Assembly: GCA_014898415.1 (NCBI GenBank)
Contig: RCTD01000010.1
Span: 1,488,001 to 1,552,000, forward strand
From: Stromatinia cepivora
Lineage: Eukaryota > Ascomycota > Leotiomycetes > Helotiales > Sclerotiniaceae
Direction of reading: 5' to 3'
DNA length: 64,000 bases
Shown here: positions 11,652 through 22,006 of the stretch, one piece after another
Layout: each line of letters begins with the position of its first letter
How positions within the stretch are numbered: position 1 is the first letter of the stretch
Notes under the pieces: generated by a model
Told to the model about the DNA's origin: nothing
What the model saw: only the letters and a program-made list of their open reading frames with translations
The model's database searches: none
Translations under genes and position numbers: made by a program

Positions 11652-12494
11652 ATGCGTTACCAATCTTCATTCCTCGCATTCTCCCTCATCACCACAAACG
11701 CAGCTCTTCAAATCCCATCGCTTCTCTCACCACCCGAGCCCTTCTATGCACCACTTTCTCTCGACCTCGATATCTCTTCAGAATCATCTTTAATATCAAA
11801 CGAAACCATCCTCCCCGATACCTCGCCCGCTTCCTCAAGACCTAAACCCGAACTCCTCAAACGCGCAGGAAATTGTCCTGCAAACTACAATTCCTGCTCC
11901 ACTTTGAATGCCGCAGATGGAGGTGCATGCTGTCCCGCTTCAGCAACTTGTTCAACAGATGCTTCTCATAATATAGCTTGTTGTGCGATTGGCGCATCAT
12001 GTACTGGCACCGTTACAACCCCTGCTGCGACTCCGGCATCAGTTTCTGCGACAGTGACGGGAACATTCGTGTCGAATGCTTATTTTCCGTTCCCAATCTT
12101 ACCTACGACTTATGTGAACTCGGCAGCATGTGGCAGCGCGACGGATGCTTGTGCTAGGAATTATGCGCTCTGTACTGTTGATCTCCAAGGGGGAATGGGC
12201 GGTGCAATTACGATATCGGCTCCAAATGGAGGGGTGACTGTAGCAGCTAGTGCTCCCAGTGGAGGATACTTGGGGGATGTTAGAGCGGCGAGTGTTTGTC
12301 AGAGTTTGAGTAGTGTTGCATGTGCGGTGGTTGAGAGTGCGGGGTGTGCGAGATTTGGAACGGGAACCGCGACAACAACTGCTGCTTTTGTTATTGGGAC
12401 GAATGGTGTGGGTGCTATGATTCCGAGACCGACTATGATGAATTGTTTGCCATATGCGGCTGCTGCAGCTGGAGTTATGGGGTTGGTGATTTGA
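11652..12494 (+). CDS. Cys-rich secreted protein, probably GPI-anchored
   Basis: Single exon, 280 aa. Residues 1-18 form a signal peptide (MRYQSSFLAFSLITTNAA). A Ser/Pro-rich pro-region follows, ending in a dibasic Kex2-type site (LLKR, about 69-72). Then comes a Cys-rich block (CPANYNSCSTLNAADGGACC, CCAIGASC), a Thr/Ala-rich linker, and a second Cys-containing region. The C-terminus is a short hydrophobic tail (YAAAAAGVMGLVI) after small residues, the usual form of a GPI-attachment signal. It is probably displayed on the cell wall or plasma membrane. Similar proteins are annotated only as GPI-anchored hypothetical proteins in other ascomycetes; biochemical role not known. Confidence 0.8.
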   Translation: MRYQSSFLAFSLITTNAALQIPSLLSPPEPFYAPLSLDLDISSESSLISNETILPDTSPASSRPKPELLKRAGNCPANYNSCSTLNAADGGACCPASATCSTDASHNIACCAIGASCTGTVTTPAATPASVSATVTGTFVSNAYFPFPILPTTYVNSAACGSATDACARNYALCTVDLQGGMGGAITISAPNGGVTVAASAPSGGYLGDVRAASVCQSLSSVACAVVESAGCARFGTGTATTTAAFVIGTNGVGAMIPRPTMMNCLPYAAAAAGVMGLVI

Positions 12495-13341
12495 GGGGGA
12501 AGTACAAAGATTGGATCTTTTATGAATTGCCGATGAAAGGATACGATGTGATATGATTTACTTCCACTATAATAGGAGGGGTATGGAAACAATTTTTGTT
12601 TCAGAGGAAGATATGCGACAATGTTATGATGTACGACAGGCTGCTTAATGGCGGAATGACTTGAGATGAGATGGTGACATTCTTTCTCATGAAATGAAAG
12701 GGTTAGCGAGTGTGAGAGCGCTTGTAAAAAAAGCTTGATGAGCGGATACCTCTGTTGAGCGATAGAGCATGGCTTCGGAGTTTGATGATTAATGAATATG
12801 GATGAGGTTTCTGATGTGGAATGATATGAGGAAAGTAGGTGGGAATTATTAAAAATACTATACCTAGATAAATATCAATGTGCACAGTTTATGAACATAT
12901 AAGAGACTAATAGTTTTCCTTGGCGTTGATTCAAAGTCTAGACATGATATCATGGATTCGAACTACATCGAGTCCAACGGCATCGTAGTAAGAAACTGAA
13001 CTTGACCACTTGACCAGCAATTCGAATTAATGGGTGATATTGTCTGCATAGTTACTGTCAAAGGTTAAGTCTTATAATTAATGGACCGCAGAACCGAGCT
13101 TCTCATGAAACCGTGATATACACTTTTCCAACAGCTTATCACTCTTAATTAACTATAGCCAGGAGCCCTCATATGTGCATTTCAGGTATCCTACCCCACC
13201 ACTACCCCGCATTCGTCATGTATGTTACATATCATCATGAGTAAACGCAACATCACCACAGCATTTCCTCTTTATAAAATCCAGTTAATTCACTTTAAAC
13301 ATCAACCTCAGTTCAAAACACCCAGTACAAAATCTCGACGA
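12495..13341. other. Gene-free stretch
   Basis: Spacer between the GPI-protein gene and the alpha/beta hydrolase. A tRNA-like pair of A- and B-box motifs near 12954-13016 on the minus strand was examined and rejected because no acceptor stem forms. Confidence 0.45.
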
Positions 13342-13358
13342 CCCCCCCCCCCCCCCCC
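13342..13358 (+). repeat. Poly-C run of 17 in a 5' leader
   Basis: Seventeen consecutive C residues lie about 40 nt upstream of the hydrolase ATG at 13399, within the probable 5' untranslated region. Length is likely to vary between isolates or be mis-sequenced. Confidence 0.9.
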
Positions 13359-13398
13359 AAACTGCTCCATTTCACTATCCATCAATACGCAATCCAAC

Positions 13399-14535
13399 AT
13401 GTCCTCCTTCTTCCCAAACTTTAAAACCCAATCTATTCCCGTCAGCCCCGGAATCTCAATACACACTCTTACCGGCCCCAAAAACGGTCCTCCTCTCCTT
13501 CTTGTTCATGGGTTTCCGCAGACTCATCATATATGGCGTTTAGTTGCTCCGCAGCTGGTTGATGCGTTTTCTGTTGTTTTGGTGGATCTGAGGGGGTACG
13601 GGGAGAGTTCCAAATTGGGGGTTGGTGAGAATGGTGGGCATGGGGAGTTTAGTAAGAGTGTTATGGTAGGTTTTGTTTTTGGTTTTTGTTCGTGGGGTTT
13701 TCATTTATGTATTCTTTTGTGGCGAGTGTTGTAAGTGGTAGGTTGGAAGGCCGGTCGAGTCAGTCAGTTGCCTTTTGCTTCAATTATTAGAATATCGTTC
13801 TTGATATGTCATGGAAAAGTAAAAAGGGCCAGAAAACACAGAATCAATTGTCACATTCAGGATTTCCAATCCATAAAAATCCACTAACATCCTCCTCAGG
13901 GCTCAGATCTCCTAACCGTCATGACCTCACTAGGCCACCCACACTTCTCCATCCTAGCCCACGACCGCGGTGCCCGCGTCGCCCACCAACTAGCCGTCAA
14001 CCATCCAGAAGCCATCAAAAAACTCATGTTACTTGATATACTCCCCACACTAACAATGTACGAACTTGGAAAATACACCTGGTATCAAAAATACTGGCAC
14101 TGGCCCTTCCTCTCTCAACCTTTTCCATTTCCTGAGAAAGCTATTCTTTCGAATCCGGAGCTTTTCGCGGAGAAGTTTTTGGGGAAGGCGGGCGTGGGGA
14201 AGGGATTTGTTTTTAATCCGGAGGTGAGAAAGGTTTATGAGGGGATGTTGAGGGATGAGGAGTGTGTGCATGGGATGTGTGAGGATTATCGGGCGGGGGC
14301 GACGGTTGATCTTGAGGAGCAGAGGAGGGATAGGGATGCGGGGAGGAAGATTCTTTGTGATGTTTTTGTGGTTTGGGGGGAGAAGGGGGCGATGGAGAGT
14401 GAGTTTGGGGATGTGGTGGGGTTGTGGAAGGAGGTTTGTGGGGGGAAGGTTGAGGGGTGTGCTGTGGATGGGGGACATTATATTCCGGAAGAATGTTCGG
14501 AGGAGTTGGTTAAGTTGGTGAAAAAGTGGTTTTAA
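13399..14535 (+). CDS. Alpha/beta hydrolase, haloacetate dehalogenase/epoxide hydrolase type
   Basis: Two exons, 13399-13665 and 13900-14535, give 300 aa. The 234-nt intron starts GTAGGT after ATG (residue 89), has CTAAC at about 13884 and ends CCTCAG. The join restores [18 protein letters not shown]. Motifs: oxyanion-hole [18 protein letters not shown] strand-turn, nucleophile Asp111 in AHDRGAR, and catalytic His in DGGHYIPEE near the C-terminus. The HDRG nucleophile elbow and the [10 protein letters not shown] cap region resemble fluoroacetate/haloacetate dehalogenases and soluble epoxide hydrolases; substrate is unknown. ATG 13399 is preferred over an earlier in-frame ATG because the earlier extension is low-complexity and contains the poly-C run. 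The intron is longer than any other in the window. Confidence 0.85.
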
Positions 14536-15810
14536 ATTGGCTTTGGAAAGAGGGTGTTTGCGAACTATGAAAGTTGGGGATACATGCTTTGTGGTGGTGT
14601 TTTAATAGTAGCAGCTTAATATCCGAGAATCTGAGGAGTCAATATGAATGCCACACTTTAGTATAAAAACACTATTTGGATCCAGCATCTCACTTCTTCA
14701 AATAACCCCATGCAAACTTTTGCAAAGACTGTAAATGTAAACTTACGAAGGAATAATGGAATAATTCCATGATATGTACCCACCATCCACTCAGATCAGC
14801 ACGAGTTCGTTTACATCAAACTCTCCACATATCTGATTCTCGGTCATTTTCATGTACAAAGTGTCAACTCCGACAGCAAAACTTGGTTGAGAGAAGTGGC
14901 AATAATACTCCATACATTCTCTAAAAATCTTCGCAACCGAAAATCCTGTGAGATAGCAACATGATACTCATTTCACTTCCTCCCATATTAATTATTCCAG
15001 TCTTCAAATACCGAATTTATACCGGACCTGGATACTTCCAAAGTCTTTCCCAAGTTGGTGTGATGCGCCTTTTAGAAGTTGTATGAAGAAGAATATAATA
15101 TTAAGTATGCTTATACATCCTTCGAATTCTGTTATAATAAAAGAGAGTGGGCAAATGGAAAAAGAAGCCATTGGAACAAGGTGGATAAATGGGGTATAGA
15201 TCCAAATGCAGATTTAGATACTTGACAGTATAGTGTTATAGTATTATGTTCTGAATAAAATATCAGGTATATGCATTTACTATCCACAATAAATAACTAC
15301 CGAAATCAAAATTTGCTCGAGGATTAGAATCTTGGAATCAAATCCACACGAAAATAAAGGAATTGATAAATAGGAAAGTTGGAAGGCTGGGGATAGATTC
15401 TAGATTCGGTAGAAAAGTAGAAATGGATTATGGGATGAGGTATCAGACTGTTCTAGATTTTTCCCGGGGTCGTACGGTGATAGCGGAGGGTGTACATTGG
15501 CTCATCGTGAAGTCACGATTGATGGTGATCGACACCAGAAATGGCAGTGGTAGTCCAAAATCTTTCTTCTGGTAGTCCGAAGACCTTGTTCCCGTGAATT
15601 TTCTGGTTGTCATATTTGCATATAGATTTAATTAACAGACGAGGTAGTGCTTTTATACTTCCTCCAGAAACTTTGCGGGATGAAATGAGTACACTTGAAT
15701 AACCTACCATGTTAAATGTTCTCACATTGGGTTACTCTATTTCTTCCTCATAATCCTCACAGCTTTCCGCGTAGCTAGACCACACCGAGGGATCACTGAT
15801 AACTTTTAGA
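14536..15810. other. Gene-free stretch
   Basis: AT-rich, 1.3 kb. Short frames only. Nothing recognised. Confidence 0.5.
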
Positions 15811-16843
15811 CTATAAATTGATGGGATTTCTGATTATGTGCACACCATTAGCAAAATAATCATCCTCACATATGCCTGCAGGACAATCAACAAAGTGGCA
15901 TGATCGAGTCATGCCGAGTATTAAGCTTTTTGTGTGGTTGAATCTGCTAGAAGGGTTGAGTAATATGATTGAGGCAGGTTTTGCAATGGCAAGGGCTGAG
16001 GTGAAACTTGAATTTCGTTATTGCCGTCTTCCACGAATGATCGAGTTGTCATTTGCGGATGCCCAGGACTCCCCAGGCAGGAATGGACCTACGCCCCAAA
16101 CCGGCATGCTCATCCGAATCGCCATGTACCTGAGAAACGAGCGTTCTGGTTCCTCACGTGTATTGAAAATCATTCCAAATCAGCCTTCAATTACTGGGAG
16201 CCATGATTGTGTTTCCACTGGTCTTGGAGATCCACCACCACATTTACTACCTCTGTCTGCAGGTGACTCAATAGCTTTCCGCTTAAAATCTCCAGGTGCA
16301 ATCGCCATTTCCACTGCTAGCCCCTCAATAATTCTCCTCTTCCTCCTATACCCAAATCTCACGCTCTCGCCTTCCAAGTCCGTAACTCCATAGCCGCGGC
16401 TCAAGCACCAAAGGAAACGAAACTGACAACTGGATATGGCATTTAGCAAATACCTCTTTTGTCGCACTAATATGAGATCAAACATTGCACACATAATAGG
16501 AGGTTGTGAGTTTGAGCGCCTGTGAGCAGTAATATGTGCATAAAGTGCATCGGCGAGGAGAATCATGCCATCTAGAAATAGACGAGTCTCGGGGTGATTC
16601 AGAGGGAAGAGTTCAGGGGTTTTCGATGAATGAGCTGGGGAGGGTATGGAGAGCGGGGTGAATAGCCGGGATGATGAGCTTAGTGTAGAAATTGCGGGTA
16701 GAGGGATGTGTAGATTTAGATGCATGGATAAAGTTGGCCTCGGCCAGCACCTCTGATGACGAAATCCCTCCGGTAACTGCTTCCATCTTGTTTCGTATTG
16801 GATTCCTTGGGTTCGATTCGATGGTTGAAGGGTTTTCATACAA
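15811..16843 (-). pseudogene. Possible degenerate gene of unknown family
   Basis: Minus strand. MYENPSTIESNPRNPIRNKM followed by EAVTGGISSSEVLAEANFIH runs to about 16613. The neighbouring frame then reads TPELFPLNHPETRLFLDGMI and MCAMFDLILVRQKR, passes through a possible intron (AGAG then GTATTTGC near 16450), and continues VTDLEGESVRFGYRRKRRII. The same frame is interrupted by a TGA at 16180 and one TAA, resuming as FNTREEPERSFLRYMAIRMS, to a final TAG at 15811. The opposite strand is also open over 15872-16393, so coding direction is uncertain. The composition favours the minus strand, but no family was recognised. Confidence 0.3.
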
Positions 16844-16849
16844 GAATTA

Positions 16850-18185
16850 CATGGAAGAAGGAGGGAGGACCAGGAGGTGAGGTGAATGGAGTGCTTGTAG
16901 CTTTTCCAAAGTCCCGACATCAGTTCGATTTGAGAACCTTCGAGTTTCGAAATTTTGAATGTTTCAATTATCATGATTAACTCATTGGTATGCACCGATT
17001 CAATGATCAGAATGATTCCAATAATCAACAAGGTTGACATTCAAGATCCTTCATTATTGGACCGCGGTTCACATTATTGGATACGCTGCAACTGAAAGAA
17101 ATCGTAATCCTTAAAGGAAAGATAAAACAAAAAGCATTCGTTTTTCTGAAGACATTTAAGGGGGGGGTTTTTTTGTTCTTTTCAACAATTGATATCTATG
17201 AAATATAAATAAATAAGATTTCTCAACATTCTAAGCCAATTGTGAAAAACAGAGTACATGGCTTGATACTAGAACAGAGGACGTATATCATGTTCACTGG
17301 CTTATATCTGTAGAGTACCATCCCAGGTAGTTGGCTTCGAAAGAGTCCTGTTGACAAGCGTATCTGCGACTTTAAGACAAGAAGAGCTACCTAGTAGGTT
17401 ATCTCTAAGAGTTATTGAAGTCTGTGGCTCTTGCTATTACCACTTGGCTCCTTCCTCAGAAGAGATGCTGTACACGATGCACTGTTTGCAAGGACAAATT
17501 CGGGATGAGGAGGGGTTTTTATATAATTGTCAGTATATGTACCAACCCCGAGACCAAATTCATCGGAAATATCCTGTTCAAGCAGTGAAAACCCATTTTA
17601 CTAATGAGTGATATCTCCACCAGGAAATCTTGTGCAGGAGCGAGAAATGTGCTACCCTTCCGAGAAGAAATCTATTTTATTTTTTCCAGAAGCAGCGTGC
17701 GAATTTCCCTTGCTATATGATTCCATAAAGAGAGAATGAAATCCACAGTAGTCGAGTCATGGACTTCCTTCCCTTTCGCGTGAAAACTGCAGGAATTTGT
17801 TGTATCTGGTGTATGGCAGATCCCGGAGTACATAGGATTCTAAAATCAATATTTTGATACTGTTAAAGAGCTTCGATCGGATAATGATAAACCTTAATAT
17901 CGGGAATTGGATGGCTTCAGGATCTACTAGGTAGCGGTTGTTCAGGGTAAATGATCGAACAACAAGCTAATGTATAGAACCTTCTGCATTTGCACAATTG
18001 GAAGCTGGAGCCTTCCGTTTTTGTTAACGATTTGATACTTGACATTGTCGCAAAGTCTTGAACACCAACCCAAACACTGCAAGCATACTCAACATATCAT
18101 AAATCGAAATTTTTGGTTATTCAACTTGCCATCGCTCTACTTTATCACTAAGAGCGCGTCGCAGAATAGGAAGCAAACTTTCAAC
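16850..18185. other. Gene-free stretch
   Basis: Includes a G8T7 homopolymer pair at about 17161-17175. No protein-like frame or RNA gene seen. The last 200 bases would be the alpha-kinase promoter and leader. Confidence 0.45.
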
Positions 18186-19109
18186 ATGCCCCCGAGACTT
18201 GTTCCCTCGTCCGGCAATCGCCGGACGCAGACAGTACATCTCTCCATATCCAATCAACATCCCAATGATTCCACCGCAGCCATAATCCATACGGAGCGTA
18301 TGTATGCATCCGGAGCCTACAAGAATGTGTGGGTATGTTGTTACTGTAGTCTTCTCATTACTTTCTGCTAATTCCTCTTCAAAGCTTCAGTACTAATCTG
18401 TTCACCAGGAAGGTTACTATACAAACGGTGTGAAACGTGGCGAACGGCTTGTCTCAAAGAAATTCAAGACCGGTTCTGTGGTCGAAAATCACTACTACTA
18501 TAAGAAGCTCCAAATATTCAGACTTTCACAAACGATCATTGAGGCATTCAACACCGCAAATATCATTCAAGGACAGAGAATCATTCTCATCACGCCCAAG
18601 GTTTGGATTGACAGCGAGGATGGATCCAGAATACTTTTCGAACCATTGATGGAACGTTTCCAAAAGTTTAACAGCAACACAGGATGGGCTGATACAGATG
18701 ACTTGCAGAGTTATGCACTACAAGCCCTGAGTCACTTCTCCTACCACGTATCCAACGGGCACTCGTTGTTGTGTGATCTTCAGGGAAGCGTATATCCCGA
18801 TCGATAGTAAGTTTAATTTCTTTTACCTTGGTCTTCCAGCTCTTCTGCAGCATCATTTCTGTCAAACTGTTCCCGGTGATCGGTATATCTCTTAACTGTT
18901 TTACTAGTGAACTCACAGACCCAGTCATTCTGTCTCAAGAAAGTCGTCGCTATGGACCATCGGACCTGGGACCTAAGGCAATCTCCAATTTCTTCCATTG
19001 GCATCACTGCGGATTATATTGTAAACCGCAATGGATCAAGCCTTATTTTGATCCAAGCGTGCAATGTGGAATGCAGAAAGGGACCGTCATGCTTCCGGCT
19101 CACACCTGA
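18186..19109 (+). CDS. Small stand-alone alpha-kinase (MHCK/eEF2K family)
   Basis: Three exons, 18186-18332, 18409-18806 and 18908-19109, giving 248 aa. Introns are 76 nt (GTATGT...CACCAG) and 101 nt (GTAAGT...TACTAG). The fold signature is complete: YKNVWEGYYTNG then GERLVSKKFKTGS (ATP-binding lysine region, about 62-72), FNSNTGWAD, ALSHFSYHVS, CDLQGSVY (Asp172 and Gln174), and LTDPVI (Asp186). A zinc site follows, with His158 together with His214, Cys216 and Cys220 in HWHHCGLYC. Family knowledge: atypical Ser/Thr kinases unrelated in sequence to conventional kinases. There is no additional domain (no WD40, VWA or channel), so the protein is essentially the catalytic domain alone. Substrate unknown. 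Confidence 0.85.
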
Positions 19110-20274
19110 TGATCATTACCATCTGATGTACCGAATCGGCGTGCGAAATTGATGAAGGTGGAAAACGAAAGGATAAGGTAATAGGAAGATTATACTCCCA
19201 CAATTCTCGACAGTGAGAGCTTTGGTATTCAGGGAGCAAGATAGATGGGGAGGTTTCAAAGCAACTATACTCGACGATTCAACTAGGAAGATATGGGAAT
19301 TGAGAATTGTTTTCGCCCTACTCCGTAGCTTCGGTGATGAATATAGATATCGATGTCCTTTATAGTCCTTGACTAATCCTTTTAGGATGTTTTTTTGAGA
19401 ATATTACTGTTTAATGAATTCAAGAATCAACTATGGTAAATCAGATCTTAACCTAGTCACGTGAAATACATAGCCCCGGACGGATAAACATTTTCACGAA
19501 ATGATTCTTGGCTTCTTATCCGGGTTTTCCGAGATCAATCGCTGGAAATGCCCCCCAAAAAACTTGGTGTTGTTTCATGCTTGCATAGATCGTCACACCA
19601 ACGTATGTGGCTACGTGGGCTATGTGGCTTACTAAGAATAAAGAAAAAAGAATGAGAGCATTATTACCAACGATATGAGTTAAAAAAATATATTTACAAA
19701 ACATTAATATCGTGTCTATTTATATTCAAACGAGAAAAGTTCTAGATGGCGGTAAAGCTAAGTGAATAATGATTTTAGCCCCATATATCGACCAAAGTAA
19801 TAGGCCAATAGACCATTCTGTAATCTCATTCGGCATCTCATTATTATCATCTCAAACGTATAAGCGCCATCATCAATCATCAACTACCACGTACCATCTA
19901 CCATCTACCGTCTGCCGTCTACATTTCCAAAGCCTTATAAGAGTAACGCTCAGCTGTCAATAGTAAATCGTGTGAATAATTTCCTCATCAGCTCACTCAT
20001 TTGAGTCTTACGACGTCTGGCTTTCTTGACAAAGGAGAGTTTCATCACTATTGATTGATCCTTGATTGATCCAATCATTAGTGTCCAGGTTGGGTTTTTG
20101 GGTATTCTTGAACTTCTTAACCTCCTTGGCAACAACACAGCCTCGAAATTCTATTCTTACATTACAGTGAATACATCTATCATTTCCTGTCTTTCTTCAT
20201 ACAAACATTCTCCCTTCTTCTTTAAATGGGAATCTACCGCCTTTTTTCTTACGACTTGATGTGATTCTTTCACG
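19110..20274. other. Gene-free stretch
   Basis: Spacer between the alpha-kinase and PAP2 genes. The final 150 bases are pyrimidine-rich leader sequence. Nothing else recognised. Confidence 0.5.
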
Positions 20275-21579
20275 ATGAATTCAATCATCAGATTTCGAAA
20301 TAATGGGAAAATGTCCATTGCAGTCATCCTTTCATATGTATTTGATTGGGTCATCTTGATTATTGCTGCAGCTTTGGGCGCTATATTTTCCTACCAAACG
20401 CCCAACAAACGACCCTTTTCAGTTGTCGATCCTAGTATCAGTTTTCCACATCAAAATCACGAGAAAATCCCGATGGCTTTAGCTGGGGTATTATCACTCG
20501 GCCTCCCGGCAATCATCATTCTCCTCGTTACCTTTACTCTCGTTCCTGGACCGACTGTACCAAAATCTGTTCCAAAAGCTTTGATATGGAAACGGAAGTT
20601 ATGGGAACTTCACGCATCTTTGCTCGGACTTGGATTATCCCTCGCCTTGGCATTCGTCATCACTAATGGAATGAAGAATCTTTTTGGACGACCACGACCA
20701 GATTTGATATCGAGATGTATCCCTGACATGGCCAATATTGCCAAATATGCTGTTGGAGGTGGAAATAGACGGGAGGGAATTGTTCTCGTGCAAGCAGGGA
20801 TCTGTCAACAAAAAGATAAGGATATCCTCAATGATGGATTTCGATCTTATCCTTCTGGCCATTCATCATTTGCTTCCGCGGGACTTGTTTACCTTAGTCT
20901 CTTCTTGGCATCCAAACTCGCCTTGACAGTCCCTTTCCTTGCACCCCGAGCCTATACCACTGATACCTCGCCCTATCATTCCGCATTTCCCTCCCGCAAC
21001 CCTACACGCCATCGACGTAATGATTCTGAACTTTCCGACAAGAACGCCGAGACAGCAGCTCTCGCATCAGGCTACAACGATAATTTGATCGCCTCTCGTA
21101 ATCAAGCTGCAGCTCCTCCTCTCTACCTCCTTCTCATTGCTGTCATCCCCACCTTCTTGGCCGTTTACATCGCCTCAACCCGCTTCTCCGATTTCCGCCA
21201 TCATGGCTTTGATATCCTATTTGGTTTCTTCATCGGTACCACCGTCGCCATCTTCTCCTTCCGCTTCTACCACCTCCCCATTTCCCAAGGTGCTGGTTGG
21301 TCTTGGGGACCCCGGAGTCCAGATCGTGCATTCTGGGCTGGCATTGGAGTTGGTAGTTATGTAACCAGTCCCAATAGTCCCGTAGGAGGACTACATCATC
21401 ATAATCATCATCAGAACGATACAGGTTATGAGAGTCAAGTTACACGACCAAGCGATCTAGAAGAGGGACGACTTAATAGCGTCGATGGCCATAATAGAAA
21501 TGTGAGCAATCTTGAAGTAGGGAATCATCCTCATCTAAATCCAAATCCGAATCTGAATCCGAATCCGGCAACGGTTTAA
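20275..21579 (+). CDS. PAP2-family phosphatidate/diacylglycerol pyrophosphate phosphatase
   Basis: Single exon, 434 aa (or 422 aa from the second in-frame ATG; the choice is unresolved). Three PAP2 signature motifs are present: KNLFGRPRPD (about 134-143), YPSGHSSFASAG (about 192-203) and SRFSDFRHHGFD (about 305-316). They contain the expected catalytic His residues. Hydrophobic segments near 15-38, 68-90, 112-131, 200-220, a central one near 280-300, and 315-335 fit a six-span membrane enzyme like yeast Dpp1/Lpp1. The region between motifs 2 and 3 carries a polar insertion with many Ser/Arg/Asp residues. The C-terminal tail is His/Asn/Pro-rich with a NPNPN-type repeat. The enzyme removes phosphate from phosphatidate-type lipids in internal membranes. 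Confidence 0.9.
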   Translation: MNSIIRFRNNGKMSIAVILSYVFDWVILIIAAALGAIFSYQTPNKRPFSVVDPSISFPHQNHEKIPMALAGVLSLGLPAIIILLVTFTLVPGPTVPKSVPKALIWKRKLWELHASLLGLGLSLALAFVITNGMKNLFGRPRPDLISRCIPDMANIAKYAVGGGNRREGIVLVQAGICQQKDKDILNDGFRSYPSGHSSFASAGLVYLSLFLASKLALTVPFLAPRAYTTDTSPYHSAFPSRNPTRHRRNDSELSDKNAETAALASGYNDNLIASRNQAAAPPLYLLLIAVIPTFLAVYIASTRFSDFRHHGFDILFGFFIGTTVAIFSFRFYHLPISQGAGWSWGPRSPDRAFWAGIGVGSYVTSPNSPVGGLHHHNHHQNDTGYESQVTRPSDLEEGRLNSVDGHNRNVSNLEVGNHPHLNPNPNLNPNPATV

Positions 21580-21914
21580 TCTTTTGTAATAACTGGGATG
21601 TAAGATTTATGTGTATGGGTGTTAACAATCGTTTTTGTAGGATGATATCGAACTTTTACCTAGGGCTGTACAGGCGAGAGTGGTGTAATACTGAATTGTC
21701 GATCTATAGGGCTTTTTATGGACAGTATGAGGGTTTCTTTCGTTGAGAATATGATGTGGAAATCGGATATATGGGGATTTTGGTCCGGATTGTTTTAAAT
21801 GCTGACTGCTGGCCAGCACTGTACTTTATTTGAAGTATGCATGTTAAAGCGAGGCGTTTGAGTTTGTAGCAGAGAAGATTATTCCATTTTACATTTTGGT
21901 GGTTTTGGAGTTGT

Positions 21915-22006
21915 GTATGTATGTATGTATGTATGTATGTATGTATGTATGTATGTATGTATGTATGTATGTATGTATGTATGTATGTATGTATGTATGT
22001 ATGTAT
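21915..22006 (+). repeat. Tetranucleotide microsatellite, TATG about 23 copies
   Basis: Uninterrupted TATG/TGTA repeats for about 92 bases, downstream of the PAP2 gene. The minus strand translates to a spurious histidine/isoleucine/tyrosine repeat. Confidence 0.95.

Noticed and set aside
12940..13025. tRNA-like A-box (TGGTCAAGTGG) and perfect B-box (GTTCGAATCC) on the minus strand
   Set aside because: The predicted acceptor halves do not pair (GAATTGC against ATATCAT), the T-stem has a mismatch and wobbles, and no anticodon stem forms.
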